Shown here: piece by piece, positions 16,999-24,854 of the stretch
How the letters are laid out: each line of letters opens with the position of its first letter
Numbering within the stretch: the first letter of the stretch is position 1
Translations under genes and position numbers: made by a program
Origin: JAHEYG01 sp044229775
GTDB taxonomy: Bacteria > Bacteroidota > Bacteroidia > B-17B0 > Aurantibacillaceae
Assembly: GCA_044229775.1 (NCBI GenBank)
Contig: JBGASH010000002.1
Coordinates: 1 to 64,000, forward strand
Length of the DNA: 64,000 bases
Reading direction: 5' to 3'
Notes under the pieces: model-generated
What the model saw: the letters and a program-made list of their open reading frames with translations, nothing else
Database searches by the model: none
Told to the model about the DNA's origin: nothing

Positions 16999-18066
16999 AT
17001 GAAAAAACAGTTACTCATCCTCTTTATTGTTATTTCCGGTGTTATAAGATCACAACTACCTCCGGTGGCACAGGCGCTTTACGACTCGTGTTATAAAAAG
17101 GACATCAACCGTGGAAAATATTCGGTAGATAGCGGGGCGGTTGCCATTGCTACTCCCGATGGAAATTCCTTTTATTTAAAATGGTTCCCGGCTTCTGCAA
17201 CACCTTCAGCTACTCCTCTTATGGTAACACTGCATGGCAGCAATGGAAACGCGTTCAACGAATTTTATCTCTGGCACCAGCGTGCTAAGAAAAAAGGAGT
17301 AGGTATCATTGCGTTGCAATGGTATCGCGGCGATTGGACCTCACCACCCAATGATTACTTTAACGATACCATTTTGTATACCGACATCGATTCGGCATTA
17401 AGAAAGATAAAATATCCTTCCAACAAAGCAATGTACCATGGTTTTAGCAGGGGTTCGGCACGATCATATGCCATTGCTTTCAGAGATGTACACAGTAGTG
17501 GTAAAAATTATTTTTGTACGATCTTCTCTAATGCGGGTAAACCCGATTCGGCTTATCCTATTTATGGTATTATTAATGGAGGCACTTATGGCCATACTTT
17601 TTTAACGGGAAAAAAATGGGGGATGTTCGGGGGAGGACAAGATCCTAATCAGGGCGTATCAGGAATTCAGGGAATGAACATGGCGAAGAATTGGGTACAA
17701 GCCAATGGCGGAACAGTTGGTTTATTTATAATGGATGCCGGTCTTAATCATAATGGGTTTTGTACAGTGGATGCTTATATGGATTCGGCCTTGAGTTATT
17801 ATAAGCAATGCTATAACTTTTCGGGACTAACAGAATTGAGCAATGTCAAAGAGCAACGCCTTTACCCTAATCCAACTCACAATAGTGTAACCATTAACAA
17901 AACGGATGCAAAAACTGAACAGCTACAAGTGATCAACGCGGTAGGTTCGTTAGTTAAGCGTGTTAGAATAACCGAAGAGAAAACCGTGATCGATCTTTCT
18001 GACCTCGCGCCCGGCATTTATATTTTTATTCTTGGTAATGAAAAATATAAGGTGGTAAAAGAGTAA
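16999..18066 (+). CDS. Secreted alpha/beta-hydrolase-like protein with T9SS sorting domain
   Basis: A 355-residue exported protein. It has a signal peptide (MKKQLLILFIVISGVIRSQ), then a hydrolase core with a nucleophile-elbow-like GFSRGSA (Ser candidate), an oxyanion-like TLHGSNGN, and late His in LNHNGF. The last 80 residues form a type A T9SS C-terminal domain (LYPNPTHNSVTI then LAPGIYIFI). The substrate is unknown; an esterase/polyhydroxybutyrate-depolymerase-like role is possible. I chose the ATG at 16999; an in-frame start 17 codons upstream would place extra sequence before the signal peptide. Confidence 0.8.
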   Translation: MKKQLLILFIVISGVIRSQLPPVAQALYDSCYKKDINRGKYSVDSGAVAIATPDGNSFYLKWFPASATPSATPLMVTLHGSNGNAFNEFYLWHQRAKKKGVGIIALQWYRGDWTSPPNDYFNDTILYTDIDSALRKIKYPSNKAMYHGFSRGSARSYAIAFRDVHSSGKNYFCTIFSNAGKPDSAYPIYGIINGGTYGHTFLTGKKWGMFGGGQDPNQGVSGIQGMNMAKNWVQANGGTVGLFIMDAGLNHNGFCTVDAYMDSALSYYKQCYNFSGLTELSNVKEQRLYPNPTHNSVTINKTDAKTEQLQVINAVGSLVKRVRITEEKTVIDLSDLAPGIYIFILGNEKYKVVKE

Positions 18067-18150
18067 TAAACGAAGGACAACTGTTAATCCCATTTAGATG
18101 ATATAAATCACCGTTCAGCATTATTTATTTTTCTAAAGGCGGAATAATCT

Positions 18151-18158
18151 TACTTTTG
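18151..18158 (+). promoter_or_regulatory. -7 box of the ChaN-like gene
   Basis: TACTTTTG fits TAnnTTTG and ends 18 nt before the ATG at 18177. Confidence 0.5.
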
Positions 18159-18176
18159 CGAGCATTGAATTGAACC

Positions 18177-19100
18177 ATGAAAAATCTCTCCCTTTTATTA
18201 TTAGCGATCCCTTTTTTTGTAAAAAGTCAATCTACGTTATCAGAAAGTAACTATAAAATTTATTCGGTTAAGTTAAATAAAGAAATTGCGATCAGTGATA
18301 TAGTTGAAGACATGAAAGGCGCTGATGTGCTCTTTTATGGCGAAGAACATAATGATAGTGTAACGCACTATCTGGAAAAGACCATTTTCGAAAAATTGGT
18401 AACTCAATATAAAATGGCGTTGTCGATGGAAATGTTTGATCGTGATGTGCAACCGGTAATGAACGAATATTTGAAAGACCTGATCCGCGAAAAGAATTTT
18501 AAAAAGGACGCGCGTGTTTGGAGCAATTATCGCGATTACCGGCCAATGGTTGAATTGGCCAAAGAAAAGAAGCTGGATGTAGTTTGTGCAAACGCGGCGG
18601 GACGATACTCTAATCTTGCCGGAAGAAAAGGACAAAAAGGATTAATGGAGCTTCCAGAAGAATCGAAAAAATTCTTTGCGCCTTTACCTTTTGATACCGC
18701 TACCGGAAAATATTATGAAAAACTTTTAATTATATCGGGTCACGATCCCTCGGCAAAAAAAGACACTTCTAAAAAAGCCATGCCTGCCGGCGGTGGGATG
18801 GGTAATTTTAATTTAATGATGGGACAATCCACCTGGGACGCTACGATGGCGTATTCCATATCTGAATACATGAAAAAAAATAAAGATAAAAAAGTGTTTC
18901 AGGTAAATGGCCGTTTTCACAGTGATGAAGGGTTTGCGGTGGTAACACAATTAAGGAAATATAATCCCAAAGCAAAGATCCTGATCATTTCATCAGGTTC
19001 CGATGAAAAATTTCCGGCCATCGATTGGAGCCAGTATAAAAATAACGGGGATTATATTATTGTAACAGATCCAAAGGTTCCGAAAACCTACAAAGAGTAA
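18177..19100 (+). CDS. ChaN-like haem-binding protein
   Basis: A 307-residue exported protein (signal peptide MKNLSLLLLAIPFFVKSQ) of the ChaN/DUF399 family. Family members bind haem and are linked to iron uptake. Visible motifs are VLFYGEEHNDSVTHYLE (metal/haem-site Glu and His) and LSMEMFDRDVQPVMNEYL, with the AKEKKLDVVCANAAGRYSN segment. It lacks a lipobox Cys, unlike many ChaN proteins. Own promoter box upstream; convergent with the small gene at 19117. Confidence 0.85.
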   Translation: MKNLSLLLLAIPFFVKSQSTLSESNYKIYSVKLNKEIAISDIVEDMKGADVLFYGEEHNDSVTHYLEKTIFEKLVTQYKMALSMEMFDRDVQPVMNEYLKDLIREKNFKKDARVWSNYRDYRPMVELAKEKKLDVVCANAAGRYSNLAGRKGQKGLMELPEESKKFFAPLPFDTATGKYYEKLLIISGHDPSAKKDTSKKAMPAGGGMGNFNLMMGQSTWDATMAYSISEYMKKNKDKKVFQVNGRFHSDEGFAVVTQLRKYNPKAKILIISSGSDEKFPAIDWSQYKNNGDYIIVTDPKVPKTYKE

Positions 19101-19116
19101 AGCTTCTCTTAATTCG

Positions 19117-19518
19117 TTAAACGTTTGCTGTGCGAAGTTGTTCTTTAAGCCATTTCTCGGCCTCTTCTTCGTGTTCAAACATTTTGGTGCGAACGCTTGG
19201 CTTATGAAAATTAATGTAAACACTACCCATTAAACGTACAGGAAGCGATCTAATAACCAACGCTTCGGCAATACGTCCAACAGGATCGGTTTGCGAGGAA
19301 TATTCGCGGGCTTCTTTTGTAGCAGAAGTTCTTTTACCTGGAATTGCCAATAGAACATAAGGACGGCCCTGCGAAAATTCTTCACAGATCTTTCGCTGTT
19401 CGATAATATCCTCTAATTCAAGTTCCACATCATCGTCTAATACGGCCCTTATTAACGATATACCATCGAAAAACATATCAGCGTGTTTGGCCCTTATAAA
19501 ATCTTTGAAATTGTTCAT
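19117..19518 (-). CDS. Small cytoplasmic protein of unknown function
   Basis: A 133-residue protein without signal peptide or membrane segment. Size, alternating hydrophobic strands (RPYVLLAIP) and a helical C-terminus (HEEEAEKWLKEQL) suggest an STAS/SpoIIAA-like alpha/beta fold, but no motif fixes this. Starts at the ATG at 19518 and stands alone, convergent with the ChaN-like gene. Confidence 0.65.
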   Translation of the reverse strand: MNNFKDFIRAKHADMFFDGISLIRAVLDDDVELELEDIIEQRKICEEFSQGRPYVLLAIPGKRTSATKEAREYSSQTDPVGRIAEALVIRSLPVRLMGSVYINFHKPSVRTKMFEHEEEAEKWLKEQLRTANV

Positions 19519-19662
19519 CTAAAACCTCTCGCAATATAAGGATTTTTGTTAAAATTGTTAAAACACTTTACCGCGAATATTGCTTTTCCGACCACTTATT
19601 AAGTAAAACAGTATTGGGGTTAAAATATAGTTAAAAGCCGTTTTTGGTAATAGAATAAGCCA

Positions 19663-19670
19663 TAATTTTG
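19663..19670 (+). promoter_or_regulatory. -7 box upstream of the Tyr/Gly/Asn-rich protein
   Basis: TAATTTTG with TTTG 16 nt upstream (19643-19646), a little shorter spacing than usual. The ATG follows at 19710. Confidence 0.5.
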
Positions 19671-19709
19671 GTATAGAATTTGAATCTAACCCTATTAAAA
19701 CCTAATAAA

Positions 19710-20198
19710 ATGAAAACAACAGCAATAATTTTAGCGATGGTTGGAGTTTATACTCTAAAAGCCCAAAACACGACTTTGGCGCCTGACCAAAATCCTAATT
19801 ATATGAAGTCGCAAGAAAAGTATATGGCCAAGCGGGATGAGTTGATCGCCTCCGAAGGAGAAACGATCCAACAAACCTATGTAGCCATTGACGAGTTCCA
19901 AAAGAACAAAAAGGCACGACTTGCCCGCAGAGCACAACGTCAAAGCTGGCGTCAAGATAGGCGCATGGCCCGTATTCAAAACGGCTATGGCTACAGACGC
20001 TATAGTTATTATGCGCCATATGGTGGTTATTATGGTAATAACGGGTATTATAACGGGAACTATGGTTATAATAACGGATATTATAATGGTTATGGTTACA
20101 ATAACTACGGTTATTATTCACCAGGATGGGTACAACCGGTTGCCGCTGCCGCCAACACTGTTTTGTTGGGATACTTTTTATATAAACTTTTTAAATAA
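19710..20198 (+). CDS. Secreted protein with basic segment and Tyr/Gly/Asn-rich low-complexity tail
   Basis: A 162-residue protein in four parts. First, a signal peptide ending in LKAQ. Second, a charged helical region, ending in an Arg-rich stretch (about 78-98, RLARRAQRQSWRQDRRMAR). Third, a 50-residue region almost wholly of Tyr, Gly and Asn in YGYNNGYYNG-type repeats. Fourth, a hydrophobic C-terminal segment (NTVLLGYFLYKLF). I do not recognise a family. It heads a same-strand group with LpoB-like and COG3014 lipoproteins, which suggests an envelope role. I chose the ATG at 19710 because the signal peptide starts there. Confidence 0.75.
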   Translation: MKTTAIILAMVGVYTLKAQNTTLAPDQNPNYMKSQEKYMAKRDELIASEGETIQQTYVAIDEFQKNKKARLARRAQRQSWRQDRRMARIQNGYGYRRYSYYAPYGGYYGNNGYYNGNYGYNNGYYNGYGYNNYGYYSPGWVQPVAAAANTVLLGYFLYKLFK

Positions 20199-20276
20199 CT
20201 TTACCCCGCAAATAAACAAACACGGGATCTTTAGATCAAAGATCCCAGGCCATCTTAACAAACTAAAAAATCTATT

Positions 20277-20861
20277 ATGAAAAAGAGTATAATGTTAATT
20301 GCAATTGCAACAGGGCTTGTATTTGCATCATGTAACCGAAAAGTTACCCGCATCAGCGAAAATAAAGAAGTGGATCTTAGTGGTCGTTGGAATAATACCG
20401 ACTCTAAACTAACCGCCGATGAAATGATAAAAGAATGTCATGGCGGAAAATGGATCGGTAACTTTACCGAAAAAAATCCGGGTAAAAAACCGGTAGTAAT
20501 AGTAGGCTTTGTAAAAAACAAAAGTCACGAACACATTGAAGCCGAAACGTTCATGATGGACCTCGAAAAAGCTTTCGTTAATCAGGCTATGGTAAAATTA
20601 GTACAGGGTGGCGAAAAGAGAAATCAGATCAGAGGCGAACGTGCCGACCAACAAGAGAACGCTTCCGAAAGCACCATGAAAAAATTTGGTTTGGAAATGG
20701 GCGCCGATTTTATGATGCAAGGCGACATCAATTCAATTGTTGACTCGTATAAGAATAAAAAAGTGGTGTATTACCAGATCAACTTACAGTTAACCGACAT
20801 GCAGTCGAACGAAGTAGTATGGATAGGCGATAAAAAGATCACTAAATACATTAAAAATTAA
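20277..20861 (+). CDS. LpoB-like penicillin-binding protein activator lipoprotein
   Basis: A 194-residue lipoprotein (lipobox LVFASC). LpoB in E. coli activates the peptidoglycan synthase PBP1b from the outer membrane. Family features are RWNNTDSKLTADEMIKECH after the signal peptide, the KPVVIVGFVKNKSHEHIE strand-loop and the late GADFMMQGDINSIVD segment. It is followed by a COG3014 lipoprotein, a pairing I know from other bacteria for LpoB homologues. A direct role in PBP activation here is inferred. Confidence 0.87.
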   Translation: MKKSIMLIAIATGLVFASCNRKVTRISENKEVDLSGRWNNTDSKLTADEMIKECHGGKWIGNFTEKNPGKKPVVIVGFVKNKSHEHIEAETFMMDLEKAFVNQAMVKLVQGGEKRNQIRGERADQQENASESTMKKFGLEMGADFMMQGDINSIVDSYKNKKVVYYQINLQLTDMQSNEVVWIGDKKITKYIKN

Positions 20862-20882
20862 TGCCTGTTACAAAAAAGTTAT

Positions 20883-22283
20883 ATGCGCACAAGAGCTTCC
20901 ATAATAGTTAATGCTGTTTTATTAATTGTTTGCTTAAGCTCTTGTGCCACCTATTACGATAAGATCATCCAGTTCCACTCCAACCTTGATGCCCAAGACT
21001 ACACGGCCGCCGAAAAAAGTTTACAAACCAATAAATTCATTCATCGCAAACGCAACCGCGCGTTATTTTGTTTAGAAGCGGGTAAACTTTATCACCTTCA
21101 GCACAACTTTGATTCGAGCAATTATTATTTTAATCTGGCCGATATTTTAATGGATGAAAAGAACAACATTAAAAATTTAGCGGGCGAAATATTGATCAAC
21201 TCGGCTCAAACCACCTATAATGGCGAAGATTTTGAAAAAGTAATGCTGCAGTATTATAAGGCCCTTAATTATTTTTATTTGGGAAAAAAGGAAGACGCTA
21301 TTGTGGAAGCACGAAGGATGAATTTGCGACTCATGGATCTGGGAAATAAACGCGGGAACGAAAAACGCAATTATAAGAACGATGCTTTTGGACAATGGTT
21401 CATGGGGGTGCTTTATGAATCGAATAACGATTATAACAACGCCTTTATTGCTTACCGGAACGCCGCCGATCTTTATGAGAACAATAAGAACGTGTATTAC
21501 GGTGTTGTAATACCAGAGCAATTAAAAAAAGACGTGATAAGAACGGCGTTATATAACGGATTTAGTGAACAGGCCCGTGAGTACCAGGATAAATGGGGCA
21601 TACATGTTGACCTTCCTAAAAAAGGACAAAGTGAATTGGTGGTGATTTGGGAAAATGGTATTGCCCCTGTAAAGCAGGAAAATGATGTATTCTTCACGCT
21701 GGCCAAAAATCAGTTTGGCGCCTTTTCGTTCATTAGCAACGATGGGTATATCAATATTCCTTTTAACTGGCCTTCGTATTCAAAAGGCAGTAATATTAAA
21801 CCATCCGAACTTGGCGCTTTCAGGATAGCTTTTCCTAAATACGTTATGCAAATGCCTTTCTACAATCAGGCTTTCATCAAACAAGATAGTGTAAATTATA
21901 AATTGGAAATGACCGAAGACCTTAACATTATTGCCGTTGAGGTATTGCGCGACCGACTTGTAAAAGAAGCGGCCATTGCTTTATCGCGATTAGCAATAAA
22001 GAAAGCGGCCGAGTATGAATTAAGAAGAGAAAAACAAGAAGGACTTGGTGCAATTGTTGAAATTGCCGGATTGATAATGGAAAAAGCCGATACACGTAAC
22101 TGGCAAAGTTTACCGGCTAACATACAATTTGCAAGAATTCCATTACAGGAAGGAGAAAATAAGTTAACCCTGCAATTGAAAGGACAAACAACCGATTCTA
22201 TTCCGCTTACCGTAAAATCTAATGGCGGCTTGCAGATAATAAATCTTTGTAATCTAAAACACTATCCGGCCCCGTTGCGGTAG
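20883..22283 (+). CDS. COG3014-family lipoprotein
   Basis: A 466-residue lipoprotein (LIVCLSSCATYYDK) with TPR-like helical repeats over the first half (FCLEAGKLYHLQHNFDSSNYYF, YYKALNYFYLGKKEDAIVEAR, NAFIAYRNAADLYENN). A beta-rich second half contains DLPKKGQSELVVIWENG. Proteins of COG3014 accompany LpoB-type genes and probably work in the same outer-membrane complex. It follows lpoB by 21 bp. Molecular function is unknown. Confidence 0.85.
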   Translation: MRTRASIIVNAVLLIVCLSSCATYYDKIIQFHSNLDAQDYTAAEKSLQTNKFIHRKRNRALFCLEAGKLYHLQHNFDSSNYYFNLADILMDEKNNIKNLAGEILINSAQTTYNGEDFEKVMLQYYKALNYFYLGKKEDAIVEARRMNLRLMDLGNKRGNEKRNYKNDAFGQWFMGVLYESNNDYNNAFIAYRNAADLYENNKNVYYGVVIPEQLKKDVIRTALYNGFSEQAREYQDKWGIHVDLPKKGQSELVVIWENGIAPVKQENDVFFTLAKNQFGAFSFISNDGYINIPFNWPSYSKGSNIKPSELGAFRIAFPKYVMQMPFYNQAFIKQDSVNYKLEMTEDLNIIAVEVLRDRLVKEAAIALSRLAIKKAAEYELRREKQEGLGAIVEIAGLIMEKADTRNWQSLPANIQFARIPLQEGENKLTLQLKGQTTDSIPLTVKSNGGLQIINLCNLKHYPAPLR

Positions 22284-22290
22284 TTCGATC

Positions 22291-22881
22291 ATGAAAAAAA
22301 GTAACGTCATAATTTTGGTTCTGCTTTTTTTCGCGATAAAGGGATTTTCGCAGTGGGAAGAAGAAAAACGAGATAGAAAACCTATTTGTGATTTTAAAAA
22401 AGATCCCTTTAGCATTGGAGTAGGAGGAGCCTTTAACACTTTCATAGTTCAACTTGGACATGAGGTAAGACTAACGGTTCCACTTTCAAAATTTGTGAAC
22501 GTGGTTGGCGAATTTTATCAGTATGGGATAAGAGACCACGATACCGCTATTTTTTACAGATTCAAGGAGTATTATTGTAATTTGGGATTGAGCGCTAAAG
22601 TTTTTCAAACCAACCATTTTTCAATCTCGCTTCGTGGTTCCTATTTGTTTACACAATGGTCAAACGAAATTGATATGGTGCGGCCAGCTAATTATAACGG
22701 TATGCAAGTGGGCGTTTCGGCCGACTACAATTTCAAATACTTCACTGTTTTTTTTGAGAACACTACCAATACCGTTTGGTGGGAGCTTAACAGTATGGCC
22801 GGAATAAAGATCAATCACTTCCCCCGGATCTTTTCTAAACCAAAGAACCGGTACGGAAATATTTTGAAAGACGGGATTTGA
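22291..22881 (+). CDS. Putative outer-membrane beta-barrel protein
   Basis: A 196-residue protein with signal peptide (IILVLLFFAIKGFSQ). The rest shows alternating hydrophobic/aromatic strands ending in aromatic residues (VVGEFYQYGI, FSISLRGSYLFTQW, FTVFFENTTN), as in small barrels. No specific family recognised. It follows the COG3014 gene by 7 bp, so it may be the fourth gene of the lipoprotein group. Confidence 0.65.
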   Translation: MKKSNVIILVLLFFAIKGFSQWEEEKRDRKPICDFKKDPFSIGVGGAFNTFIVQLGHEVRLTVPLSKFVNVVGEFYQYGIRDHDTAIFYRFKEYYCNLGLSAKVFQTNHFSISLRGSYLFTQWSNEIDMVRPANYNGMQVGVSADYNFKYFTVFFENTTNTVWWELNSMAGIKINHFPRIFSKPKNRYGNILKDGI

Positions 22882-22927
22882 TAAAATTATCTGAAAAAAA
22901 TCGGATATTTGTATCTAAATCTGAATC

Positions 22928-23422
22928 ATGTACAAACAGCACCTCCTCTTCAATCTCGAACGCGAACTTCTTTTACTAAAGCAATTATCAAACCTTATTG
23001 AGGAAAAAGACCTTGATTTCAGGCCCGCTGAAAAAGTGAGAAGCGTATATGAACTCATGCAATACCTTTCCAACAATGGAAGTGTTATGATGCGTTGGTT
23101 TTTAAGGAATGACGTTCCAACCCCTGAGGTTAGGGCGCTTATCGCAGAACAACGTAAAACGCTAACGCTTCAGAATTTCAAACAGCGCATAGATGAACAA
23201 ATTGAAGAAATAAAAAAATATTTTGAAGAGATAACCGAGGACGACCTTTTAAATAAGATCATTGAAATGCCATCGAAAGAAAAATTGCCATTGGGTTCAG
23301 CTATTATCAATGGTCCTATCAAATGGCTAACCACCTATAGAATGGAACTATTTGTGTATTTAAAGATGAATGGCAGGAGCGAGATCAGCACCAAGGAAGC
23401 CTGGTCGTTGTCCACCTCTTAA
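22928..23422 (+). CDS. DinB-like four-helix protein
   Basis: A 164-residue helical protein of the DinB/YfiT-like superfamily, which includes thiol-dependent and metal-binding enzymes. The N-terminal LFNLERELLLLKQLSNLIEEKDLDFRP pattern and the VYELMQYLSNNGSVMMRWF helix match, although the usual metal-binding His residues are not obvious. A string GGATATTTGTATC lies just upstream, as before the asd leader. Convergent with the next gene, 6 bp apart. Confidence 0.7.
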   Translation: MYKQHLLFNLERELLLLKQLSNLIEEKDLDFRPAEKVRSVYELMQYLSNNGSVMMRWFLRNDVPTPEVRALIAEQRKTLTLQNFKQRIDEQIEEIKKYFEEITEDDLLNKIIEMPSKEKLPLGSAIINGPIKWLTTYRMELFVYLKMNGRSEISTKEAWSLSTS

Positions 23423-23428
23423 GGAACG

Positions 23429-24313
23429 TCAATCACTTTGTTTATCAATAAACTTCTTCAGGTCTTTTTTCGAATCTTCAGAAGTTAAAGCGTCACAAAG
23501 ATCCTTGTATTTTTTTTGATCTTTACAATTTTTATAAGCGCTTTTGGCGTAGTCGAGTTTAGACTCATCGGTCTTTAAAAGTCCCATCACCTCTTTTATT
23601 TGTTTAGTGGTAAAAGAGTTCTTATCGAGAGATGCTTTAGCTTCGGCCAGTTTTTTTTCTTCCGTTTCCTGTTTTTCAATATTTTTCTTTAGAATGGCAA
23701 AGGAGCTATCTTTAGCTTCGGCGGGCTTATTTTTTTTAATAGGCTCTTCGATATTGGTATTTACACCGCCTACGTTTCCTTTCACCCCAATGGTCCCTTT
23801 ACTTAAGTTTATTCCAACCGGACCAAACTGTATGGTGTTTTGATTGGTGTTTTGGTTAGTTTGCCCAGGACCTGTGTTATATGTATTGGTTGGCGTAGAG
23901 TTGTTATTAGGTGGAACATAAGTGTTAGTGTTAACAGGAGTGGTAGTATTTTGAGTATTGGCAGGCGTTTCAAATCCCGGCATCTTTTTTTCGGTAAGAT
24001 AATACAGCTTGTATTTTTTCTTACCTTTTTTATCAAGTGAAAAAGTACATTCGTTACCGGAAGCAAAAAAAGTAATGGCATCATCAACCGGTTTTATGTC
24101 ACCGTTCTTGAAAATAATTTTAACGGCGTATTTAGGTAAATTCAAGTTTTCAGCTCTCACTTTAGTGGCGGGCTCTTCGTTATAACGCTCGCCATTCATA
24201 ATCAGCGTAAAAGGTTCCGGATCGTTACAAATTATGACAAGGTTATTTACTACCTGTGAAGTGCCAGCTAAACTGGCAATACAACAGAAAAAAGTAAAAA
24301 ATAAAGCTTTCAT
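23429..24313 (-). CDS. DUF4476 domain secreted protein
   Basis: A 294-residue exported protein. Signal peptide (ALFFTFFCCIASLAGTSQ), an N-terminal beta domain (about 20-110), an Asn/Thr/Pro-rich linker (about 118-160), and a helical C-terminal DUF4476 domain (SFAILKKNIEKQETEEKK, then SFTTKQIKEVMGLLKTDESKLDYAK). The domain is common in Bacteroidetes secreted proteins; its role is unknown. Starts at the ATG at 24313. Confidence 0.8.
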   Translation of the reverse strand: MKALFFTFFCCIASLAGTSQVVNNLVIICNDPEPFTLIMNGERYNEEPATKVRAENLNLPKYAVKIIFKNGDIKPVDDAITFFASGNECTFSLDKKGKKKYKLYYLTEKKMPGFETPANTQNTTTPVNTNTYVPPNNNSTPTNTYNTGPGQTNQNTNQNTIQFGPVGINLSKGTIGVKGNVGGVNTNIEEPIKKNKPAEAKDSSFAILKKNIEKQETEEKKLAEAKASLDKNSFTTKQIKEVMGLLKTDESKLDYAKSAYKNCKDQKKYKDLCDALTSEDSKKDLKKFIDKQSD

Positions 24314-24348
24314 ACTAGTAGGATTTCAACTAAAACAAATATAAGAAA

Positions 24349-24845
24349 TTATTCAGCCAAAGCGATCATTCTTACATTGCGCTGTACTTTGGTATAAAGT
24401 AATTTAACATTATTTCCCACATTTAGTTTATCAAATGTTCTTTTTCCCACCTCAAAAGCCTCTTTACCATCGTAAATAAAGTAACCGGTATACCCGCCGT
24501 GCGTCCCGGAAATATGTTCTTCACTTTTTTTGCTTATACGGAACGTAATGGTTTCTTTGGCCGAAAAGAAATCGATCAATACTTTTTTAAGATTATATAT
24601 GAAAAGCCATAAGAACAAAAAACAACAAATGTTCTGTAACTGATAACCAATTCCAAAAAGGGCCGCTGTCTTGATCGTATAATTTCATAGGTACAGTATC
24701 GGAATCGACCATGGCCCAAAGGTACATCACCGCCATTATGCACAAGGCTATAACAAGGAATATCAGAGTAAGGAGGTTAGCGACTTCGAGAAAATAATAA
24801 AAAAATTGTCCAAAAAATCCGGGCTTATATATCGGAACATTTTTT
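24349..24845 (-). pseudogene. Frameshifted small membrane protein gene
   Basis: Two overlapping frames look coding. Upstream frame (24593 to about 24845) encodes a membrane-like stretch including KPGFFGQFFYYF and FLVIALCIMAVMYLWAMV, and stops with TAA at 24593. The next frame (24349-24618) continues with IYNLKKVLIDFF and a soluble tail (GGYTGYFIYDGKEAFEVGKR). Dropping one base near 24600 would join them as LMAFIYNLKK. The upstream frame also lacks a normal start; an ATG at about 24831 is in a different frame. So two single-base changes are needed, from decay or assembly error. Family not recognised. Confidence 0.55.
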
Positions 24846-24854
24846 TTGGCCGTG

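Noticed and set aside
19888..20280. Open frame of about 130 codons over the Tyr/Gly/Asn-rich region
   Set aside because: It is the out-of-frame reading of a repetitive TAT/GGT/AAT codon stretch; the main frame has a signal peptide and a sensible end.
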